Positions 34,058-40,528 of a DNA stretch of 40,528 nucleotides are shown here, piece after piece. The translations under genes and the position numbers were made by a program. The notes beneath the pieces were generated by a model. The model was not told the DNA's origin, ran no database searches, and saw only the letters and a list, made by a program, of their open reading frames with translations. Position 1 is the first letter of the stretch; each line of letters starts with the position of its first letter. Location: NCBI RefSeq assembly GCF_900108955.1, contig NZ_FNYA01000012.1:1-40528 (forward strand), in the 5' to 3' direction. The stretch is from Flavobacterium terrigena (GTDB lineage: Bacteria > Bacteroidota > Bacteroidia > Flavobacteriales > Flavobacteriaceae).

Positions 34058-35929
34058 ATGAAAAAAACATATAAAACATTAGGCTTACTACTTTTTTCAG
34101 GAATTGCCTTTTCTCAAACTCCAGCTATACAAAAAGCGAATCAACTTTTTGAATCGTATCAATATGTTGGAGCAATTGAATCTTATCTTCAAGTTGTAAA
34201 TAGTAAGCAAGCCAATCAGCAAGTATATCAAAATTTAGCAGATAGTTATTACAATATTTATAACACTACCGAAGCTGCAAAATGGTATGAAAAGGCTCTA
34301 CAAGGAAATGCAAATCCGGAAACGGTTTTTAAATATGCACAAGTATTAAAGTCTTTAGGAAATTATACGGAAGCTAACAATCAAATGTTGAAATTTTCAA
34401 GCATACTTCCAAATGATGTTAGAGCAAAAGAATTTAATACAAACCAAAATTATAAAACATCATTAGATAAATCTAAAGCATTATTTACAATTGAAAACAC
34501 TTCTCTTGCGGATAATAAAAGTAACGATTTTGGTGCTGTTTTAACTAATAATAATGAATTGTATTTTGTGAGTACAAGAAACAATTCTAAAATTGATAAA
34601 TGGTCAAATGTGCCATATATTGATGTTTATAAAGCCAATAAAAACACAGATGGAACATTTTCTAAACCAGAAAGTGTAAATGAATTAAATTCTGCTTTTC
34701 ATGATGGTCCTGTTGCTATTAGCGAAGATGGAAATACTATGTTTTTTGCAAGAGACGGACATAGTACAAAATTGTATGAAAAAGACGCGAAGAACAATGT
34801 GAAAGTAGGGCAATTAGGTATTTACAGAGCTGTTAAGGTAAATGGAAAATGGGAAATCAAAGAAGCTTTACCAGTAAATAGTACTGCATATTCTGTAAGT
34901 CATCCAAGTTTAAGTAAAGATGGAAAAACTTTATATTTCACTTCAAATATGCCGGGTGGTATAGGAGAGTCTGATATTTGGAAAATCGCTATTACTGAAA
35001 ATGGTTATGGAAAACCAGAAAATTTAGGTTCAAAAATCAATACTCCTTCACGTGAAGCTTTTCCATTTATTACAAACAATAACGAATTGTATTTTGCTTC
35101 AACTGGCTGGGCAGGTTTTGGTGGTTTAGATGTATTTAAAACAGATTTAAATAAATCATCAAGTTCAGTAATCAATGTTGGAAAACCAGTAAATACGGAA
35201 AAAGATGATTTTTCATTGAGTTTAAATACGAAATTGAATGTTGGTTATTTTTCATCGAACAGAAATGGAACAGATGCCATTTATCAAATAATTCCAATTT
35301 GTGGAACGGATATTTTGCCTTTAGTTACCGATGCTAAATCTGGAAAAGCTATTGGAAAAGCTGTAGTAATTATTTTAGATGAAAACAATACAGTTGTTAC
35401 AACTTTAGAGACAGATAATTTAGGAAAAACACTTTATCAATTAAATTGTGATAAAGGTTATAATCTTCAAGTTGCTGCTAATAACTACACAACTACTGTT
35501 TTACCAATTGCTAAAACTAAAGAAAATAAATTAGAAATTCCAGTACAATTAGTTCCAAATGAAGTAATTATTACTGATAAAGAAGTGCTTTTAGGTGATG
35601 TTTATTTCGAGTTTAATAAATCTAACATTACACCTTCAGGGGCTAATCAATTAGACAAATTAGTAAAAATTATGATGGAAAAACCAGAAATGGTTATTTC
35701 AGTAAAAGCACATACCGATTCAAAAGGTAATGCAAAATATAATTTAAAATTATCTGAGCAACGTGCTCAATCAACTGTTCAATATTTGATTTCAAGAGGA
35801 ATTAGTAAAGAACGAATTTCAGGTAAAGGTTTTGGATTTACAGAACCAAAAATTGACTGTGGCGGAAGCTGTACAGATGAGCAAGATGCTATCAACAGAC
35901 GTTCAGAATTTATTATAGTGAAGAAATAG
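34058..35929 (+). CDS. PorE-like TPR / beta-propeller / OmpA envelope protein
   Basis: A 623-residue periplasmic peptidoglycan-binding protein, probably a partner of the PorP/SprF barrel. After a signal peptide (1-19) come TPR repeats (about 22-115) and a PD40/WD40-like propeller (about 145-410; e.g. HPSLSKDGKTLYFTSNMPGG, REAFPFITNNNELYFAS). A carboxypeptidase-regulatory-like beta domain (about 415-500) and an OmpA C-terminal domain (505-623) follow. The OmpA domain has VYFEFNKSNITPSG, AHTDSKGNAKYNLKLSEQRA and INRRSEF, including the Asp and Arg that usually bind diaminopimelate. The domain order matches P. gingivalis PorE as I recall it. This suggests anchoring of the T9SS or its adhesin to the wall, an inference from layout. 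Confidence 0.88.
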   Translation: MKKTYKTLGLLLFSGIAFSQTPAIQKANQLFESYQYVGAIESYLQVVNSKQANQQVYQNLADSYYNIYNTTEAAKWYEKALQGNANPETVFKYAQVLKSLGNYTEANNQMLKFSSILPNDVRAKEFNTNQNYKTSLDKSKALFTIENTSLADNKSNDFGAVLTNNNELYFVSTRNNSKIDKWSNVPYIDVYKANKNTDGTFSKPESVNELNSAFHDGPVAISEDGNTMFFARDGHSTKLYEKDAKNNVKVGQLGIYRAVKVNGKWEIKEALPVNSTAYSVSHPSLSKDGKTLYFTSNMPGGIGESDIWKIAITENGYGKPENLGSKINTPSREAFPFITNNNELYFASTGWAGFGGLDVFKTDLNKSSSSVINVGKPVNTEKDDFSLSLNTKLNVGYFSSNRNGTDAIYQIIPICGTDILPLVTDAKSGKAIGKAVVIILDENNTVVTTLETDNLGKTLYQLNCDKGYNLQVAANNYTTTVLPIAKTKENKLEIPVQLVPNEVIITDKEVLLGDVYFEFNKSNITPSGANQLDKLVKIMMEKPEMVISVKAHTDSKGNAKYNLKLSEQRAQSTVQYLISRGISKERISGKGFGFTEPKIDCGGSCTDEQDAINRRSEFIIVKK

Positions 35930-35965
35930 ACTGTTTAAAGCTATCTCTTTTTTGAAATTGTTTTT

Positions 35966-36000
35966 AATAACTAATCTTAATTTTTTTAAGATTAGTTATT
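35966..36000. terminator. Perfect 15-bp AT-rich hairpin
   Basis: AATAACTAATCTTAA (35966-35980) and TTAAGATTAGTTATT (35986-36000) form a perfect stem with a T5 loop, 36 bases after the OmpA-family stop. No T-run follows, so termination strength is unsure. It lies just before the next adhesin gene. Confidence 0.65.
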
Positions 36001-36020
36001 CTAATTAAAATACAACCCAG

Positions 36021-39000
36021 ATGAAACTTTTAAAATTTTATATATTATTTTTATTTACCACGTTTGCTTTTGCACAAACTCCTAATGATTGTGTAAATGC
36101 AATTACAATTTGCGGAAATGGTTCTTTCAGTTCAAATGCTACAGGAGCAGGAGTTCAGGAGGTTGCTGGATGTAGTGGTTTCGAACATAATTCAATTTGG
36201 TTGAAAATCAATATCGTAAACGGAGGAACTTTAGGTTTTAATTTAACTCCTAATGATCCATCTCCAGTTGTAGATTATGACTTTTGGGTATATGGTCCAA
36301 ATAAACCATGTAATGCATTAGGATCACCAATTAGATGCTGTACAACTAACCCATTATTAGCTGGTGTTAGTACTGTTACAGGAATGGCAGTAGCACCTTT
36401 AAGTACAACAGCTGGACCAGGAGCAAACGGTAATGGTTTTGTTCGTTGGTTAGATGTTTTACCAGGGCAATCGTATTATATTGCTATTGACAGACCTGTT
36501 GGTGATGGTGGTTTTCAAATTCAATGGACAGGTTCTGCCATGAACGGTAGTGGTGCTTTTGCAACTCCTCCTACAGCAAATTCTTTAGGAGAAATACGAT
36601 CATGCAGTAATAATCCAAATGTTGGAATTTTCGATTTTAATAGTTTAAAAAGTCAAATTAATTCTGATTTAATTAATAACACAATAAGTTTTCATTTAAC
36701 TAGTGCTGATGCTACTGATGGAATAAATCCATTGCCAGGTATCTATGGAAATACTTCAAATCCACAAACAATTTATGCGCGAGTAAAAAATAATTTTTCT
36801 GGATGTTTTTCGATAACAAGTTTTCAATTAAAGGTATATCAAGTTCCTAATGGAACAATTTCAACAACTACTCCAACAATTTGTGCAAACTCAAATGGAA
36901 CAGTTACTTTTAACGGAACTCCTAATGCAATAATTGAGTATAATATAAATAATGGAACTACACAAACTGCAACTTTAGACGGTTCAGGAGTTTTTCAAAT
37001 TACATCTCCATTAACTTTTACAACAATATATAAATTTATATCAATTAAAATTGTTGATAGTGCAAATGCAACATTATGTTCAAGTACAATAAATAGTACA
37101 GCCACAATTACAATTTCATCACCAGCTGCTCCAACAATTTCTAATGTTGGTAATATATGTTCAGATGGAATTCAAACGTTAACTTTTAATGGATTAGCTA
37201 ATGCTAGTATTAATTATACAATCAATGGTGGAAGCAATCAAACAGTAGTTTTAGATAGTTCTGGACAACAACAAGTTAATTTAACTGGATTAGCACCTGG
37301 AAATTATACGGTTTTAATTTCAAGTATTACAGAACCAAATGCACCAAATTGTACTACTGATGTAAATATTACAAGTACATTTACAGTACAAGACGCATTA
37401 TTCGCAGATATTGCAGTTAGTAGTTCAGTAGTTTGTTCAGGAACTTCTGCAACAGTAACTTTTACAGGGACACCAAATACAACTGTAACATACAATGTAA
37501 ATGGAGGTAGTAATCAAACAATTACATTAAATAATTCAGGAACTTTTAGTTTAACTACTTCAGCATTATTAACAGATCAAACCTATCAATTAGTTAATGT
37601 TTTTACTTTAGCACCTAATTGTTCTAAACCAGAAACGGATTCAGCTACAATTACTGTAATTACTCAGCCATCAGTAACTAGTTTTACAGGAACAACTACA
37701 ATTTGTTCTGGTTCTTCTACTAATTTAAATTTTGTAGGAACACCAAATGCTACAGTTACTTATTTTGATGGTTCTGCAAATCAAACTACATTCCTAGATA
37801 GTACAGGAAATAGGATAGTTTCAGTATCTCCAACAACGCTTACAACATATAGTTTAGTAAGTATTTCAATTGCGAGTAGTCCAGTTTGTTCTAGTTCAGC
37901 TTCAGGAAATGTTACAATTACTGTAAACAATGCACCAAATGCAGGTATAGATGGTTCTTTAGATGTTTGTGAAACGAGCACAACTACAATTGATTTATTT
38001 GGTTTAATTTCTGGAGAACAAGCAGGTGGAACTTGGACAAGAACTGGAACTGGAGGGGTTTTTGATCCAGTAGCTGGAACTTTTACACCAGCAGTTGGAG
38101 CAACAAATTCTACTTTTACATATACTATAGCAGGTACATTTCCTTGTGTTAACGATTCAAGTGTGGCTACTATAAACATAAATGCGCAACCAAATGCTGG
38201 AACTGATTCAGGAGCTTTAGTGTTTTGTGAAACTGATACAAATTTAATTAATTTATTTGGTTTAATTACTGGGGAACAAGCAGGCGGAACCTGGACAAGA
38301 ACTTTAGGAACAGGTGGAACATTTGATGCTGCAGCTGGAACATTTGCACTGACTGTTGGAGTAACAAATTCTTCATTCACTTATACTATATTAGGAACAG
38401 CTCCTTGTACAGATGTTTCGAGCGTTGTTTCTGTAAATATTGCTCAACAATCAGTTGCAGGAACCGATGGTGTGGTTTCCGTTTGTGAAGCCAATACAAC
38501 CGCCATTGATCTATTCAATATAATTTCTGGAGAACAATCTGGCGGAACATGGACAAGAACTTCAGGAACAGGTGGGATATTTAATGCAGCAGCAGGAAAA
38601 TTTACACCTGCAATAGGTGCAACTAACTCAACTTTTAAATATACTTTAACAGGACCATACCCATGTGCTGATAGTAGTAGTGTTGCAACAATTAATTTTG
38701 TAGCACAACCAAATGCAGGTTCGGATGGTACAACAGCAATTTGCGATAATAACACAACACCAATCAATTTATTCAGTTTAATTACTGGTGAACAAGCTGG
38801 AGGAACTTGGACAAGAACTGGAGGAATTGGCGGAGTATTTGACCCAACAACAGGAACATTTACACCAGCAGTAGGAGCTAACTCAAGTACTTTTGCTTAC
38901 ACTTTAGTTGCAACAGCACCGTGTGTTAGTGATACAAGTGAGGCAAGTGTTACCATTAGCCCAATTTCTACTAATATTTCAATTTCAGGAGGGACGACAA

Positions 39001-40528
39001 TTTGTTCAGGCGGTTCAGCTAGTTTAACAGTAACTGCAACACCAGGAACAGTTATCACATGGAATGGTACACCAAGTTCATTTACAATTGGTTTATCTGG
39101 AAGTAATGTAATTCCAGTTTCACCATCAATAAATACAACATATACTTTAACAAGTGCAAATTTAAATGGTTGTGTAATTCCAATTGTGGCAGGTCCAACT
39201 ACAACGACTACAGTTAACGTTTCAGCTACACCACAATTTATTACGCAAATTCCAGACATTACTATTTGTAATGGTGGAACATTAAATATTGCTTCTCAAT
39301 TAACAAGTACGGTTACAGGAGCAACATTTGTTTGGAGTGCTTCTACATATAATGTAAACACAATAGAAGCTAGTAGTGGAACTATAATTCATAATGGAAA
39401 TCAAAGTAATATTGACTTAATTGTAAATTTAATTGATCCATATGTAGGAGGTAATGTTACTATACAAGTAAGACCAGAGATAGGTAACTGTTCTGGAACA
39501 CCACAAGAAATAGTTATTACTGTGAAACCTATTCCAGCAATTCTTCCAAATCAAACAGTTGCAGATAAACCTGTAATTTGTAATAACGAATCTGTAAGAA
39601 TCACAGCGCTAAGTAACCCAGTTGCAACTTCATACAATTGGCAAGTCAATGCTGCTACAACTAATGGTGTTCAAATAGTTGGAGGTGCAACTGGCGGAAC
39701 TTCAACAACAGGAATTCTTAATTTACAATTGGCTTTAACTAATCCTTTAGTAGGAGGAACAATTAGTTTTAATTTTACTCCAAGTAATGGAACTTGTACA
39801 GGAGCAACAGAATTTAATGCAGTAACAATTACTGTAAATCCAATACCAGGAACACCAATTGGTTTACCAGTTGATGAAATCTGTAGTGGAGAAACTACTA
39901 ATTTAACTATTTCGTCATTCCCAAATATTACAGGAACAACGTTAGTATGGACGGTGGTTGATTATTCAACAGGTATAACAGGATTTACAAACGGATCAGC
40001 ACCGGCGCCATTTACAATAAGTGATTTACTTGTTAATGGATCAGATGTTCAAGGTTATGTGAAATATAGCGTAACATCAAAATTAGGAGATTGTAACGGA
40101 GGAACTACAGAATACACAGTATTAGTAAATCCATTACCAAAACCAAATTTATTAGACGGACATATTTGTGTGAATCAAGACACTGGAGTAACATATCAAG
40201 GTTTTGTTTTAGATACGCAATTATCTAATCCAGATTTCACATACGATTGGTATATGTTAAATACAGCTACAAATACGTATGATGTATTAGCAAGTACAAA
40301 CGGACCAACTCATGAAGTAACTTTACCAGGAACATACCAAGTGATTGTAACTAATACAATAACTGGTTGTAAGGCAGCAGCAGATCAAGCTATAGTAACT
40401 ACAGTTTATCCAGCAACAGATTTCACATATGTTGTAACGGAAGCATTTACTGATAATGCTACAATCACAGTAACAGTAAACCCAGTAGGAACTGGAAATC
40501 TAATTTATTCATTAGATGGAGGTGCATG
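36021..40528 (+). CDS. Giant gliding-motility-type adhesin, 3' end beyond window
   Basis: The frame opens at ATG 36021 and reaches the window end without a stop as far as I translated it (1502 codons). The signal peptide MKLLKFYILFLFTTFAFAQ is followed by an N-terminal Cys-rich domain starting TPNDCVNAITICGNGSF, with IWLKINIV, VDYDFWVYGPNKPC and QSYYIAIDRPVGDGGFQIQW, typical of large Flavobacterium surface proteins. Several Ig-like repeats come next (ICSGSSTNLNFVGTPNATVTY kind). Four 85-residue tandem repeats span residues 640 to about 980. More PKD/Ig-like units of the YxWxV type follow. I expect a type B sorting domain beyond the window, but it is not visible. It is not preceded by an obvious TAnnTTTG. 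Confidence 0.85.
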   Translation, partial: MKLLKFYILFLFTTFAFAQTPNDCVNAITICGNGSFSSNATGAGVQEVAGCSGFEHNSIWLKINIVNGGTLGFNLTPNDPSPVVDYDFWVYGPNKPCNALGSPIRCCTTNPLLAGVSTVTGMAVAPLSTTAGPGANGNGFVRWLDVLPGQSYYIAIDRPVGDGGFQIQWTGSAMNGSGAFATPPTANSLGEIRSCSNNPNVGIFDFNSLKSQINSDLINNTISFHLTSADATDGINPLPGIYGNTSNPQTIYARVKNNFSGCFSITSFQLKVYQVPNGTISTTTPTICANSNGTVTFNGTPNAIIEYNINNGTTQTATLDGSGVFQITSPLTFTTIYKFISIKIVDSANATLCSSTINSTATITISSPAAPTISNVGNICSDGIQTLTFNGLANASINYTINGGSNQTVVLDSSGQQQVNLTGLAPGNYTVLISSITEPNAPNCTTDVNITSTFTVQDALFADIAVSSSVVCSGTSATVTFTGTPNTTVTYNVNGGSNQTITLNNSGTFSLTTSALLTDQTYQLVNVFTLAPNCSKPETDSATITVITQPSVTSFTGTTTICSGSSTNLNFVGTPNATVTYFDGSANQTTFLDSTGNRIVSVSPTTLTTYSLVSISIASSPVCSSSASGNVTITVNNAPNAGIDGSLDVCETSTTTIDLFGLISGEQAGGTWTRTGTGGVFDPVAGTFTPAVGATNSTFTYTIAGTFPCVNDSSVATININAQPNAGTDSGALVFCETDTNLINLFGLITGEQAGGTWTRTLGTGGTFDAAAGTFALTVGVTNSSFTYTILGTAPCTDVSSVVSVNIAQQSVAGTDGVVSVCEANTTAIDLFNIISGEQSGGTWTRTSGTGGIFNAAAGKFTPAIGATNSTFKYTLTGPYPCADSSSVATINFVAQPNAGSDGTTAICDNNTTPINLFSLITGEQAGGTWTRTGGIGGVFDPTTGTFTPAVGANSSTFAYTLVATAPCVSDTSEASVTISPISTNISISGGTTICSGGSASLTVTATPGTVITWNGTPSSFTIGLSGSNVIPVSPSINTTYTLTSANLNGCVIPIVAGPTTTTTVNVSATPQFITQIPDITICNGGTLNIASQLTSTVTGATFVWSASTYNVNTIEASSGTIIHNGNQSNIDLIVNLIDPYVGGNVTIQVRPEIGNCSGTPQEIVITVKPIPAILPNQTVADKPVICNNESVRITALSNPVATSYNWQVNAATTNGVQIVGGATGGTSTTGILNLQLALTNPLVGGTISFNFTPSNGTCTGATEFNAVTITVNPIPGTPIGLPVDEICSGETTNLTISSFPNITGTTLVWTVVDYSTGITGFTNGSAPAPFTISDLLVNGSDVQGYVKYSVTSKLGDCNGGTTEYTVLVNPLPKPNLLDGHICVNQDTGVTYQGFVLDTQLSNPDFTYDWYMLNTATNTYDVLASTNGPTHEVTLPGTYQVIVTNTITGCKAAADQAIVTTVYPATDFTYVVTEAFTDNATITVTVNPVGTGNLIYSLDGGA
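37938..38960 (+). repeat. Four tandem coding repeats of about 85-87 residues
   Basis: Units start at about 37938, 38193, 38454 and 38712 (periods of 255, 261 and 258 bases). Each has the order (N/V)AGxDG, C(E/D), I(D/N)LF, ISGEQ or ITGEQ, GGTWTRT, then GGxF, TF or KF, and a Cys near the end. Many differences between units in the conserved core are at third codon positions. Confidence 0.9.

Noticed and set aside
37781..38380. Minus-strand frame of 199 residues, plus similar frames at 38444-38767, 38897-39259 and 37304-37495
   Set aside because: Antisense to the adhesin repeats, Val/Pro/Thr-rich, and internally repetitive only because the adhesin is. No recognisable domain.
37938..38960. Regular 255-261-base repeats considered as CRISPR or another DNA-level array
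   Set aside because: The periodicity is in frame, conserved at protein level and continuous with an adhesin reading frame; no short identical repeats with unique spacers.
1..40528. tRNA, rRNA, insertion sequence transposase, prophage or defence genes
   Set aside because: None was seen in reading either strand; no cloverleaf ending in a T-loop plus acceptor stem, and no transposase or integrase motifs.

Overview
The window looks like chromosomal DNA of a Flavobacteriaceae bacterium close to Flavobacterium. The sequence is AT-rich. It encodes proteins with type IX secretion (T9SS) C-terminal sorting signals, a PorP/SprF-family protein with an OmpA-family partner, and a DUF4293 protein. Several genes carry the Bacteroidota-type -7 promoter motif TAnnTTTG. 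Assignments rest on reading the proteins by eye; no database search was possible.

Region 1 (1-522) has no gene. It holds a long imperfect hairpin, a second hairpin followed by a T-run, and a short TTTGTTGTTG tandem repeat. It resembles a dispersed non-coding repeat.

Region 2 (523-14530) is housekeeping and accessory, mostly on the minus strand. It contains a ClC chloride channel with CBS domains, an AlkD-type DNA glycosylase overlapping an ACP-phosphodiesterase-like gene, and glmM on the plus strand. A VOC-fold protein follows. Next comes a flotillin/SPFH protein with unusual N-terminal repeats, flanked by two paralogous small secreted proteins. After these lie lpdA, an ABC exporter in a probable operon with truA, a YfcE-type phosphoesterase (plus strand) and a DUF4293 membrane protein. 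Strong hairpin terminators separate most units.

Region 3 (14714-19373, plus strand) starts with rho, which has a long disordered N-terminal insert. Two translationally coupled membrane TPR proteins follow. The first ends in an AraC-type DNA-binding domain; the second has the same layout without it.

Region 4 (19532 to the window end, plus strand) is a surface-protein locus. It contains a 2060-residue T9SS type A cargo, a 2394-residue type B (CHU_C) adhesin, a PorP/SprF-like outer-membrane protein and a PorE-like TPR/propeller/OmpA protein. A further giant adhesin with four 85-residue tandem repeats runs off the right edge. The layout suggests that the PorP/SprF and OmpA proteins serve export or anchoring of the neighbouring type B adhesin(s). 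The TPR/AraC pair just upstream is a candidate local regulator; that link is inferred from position only.
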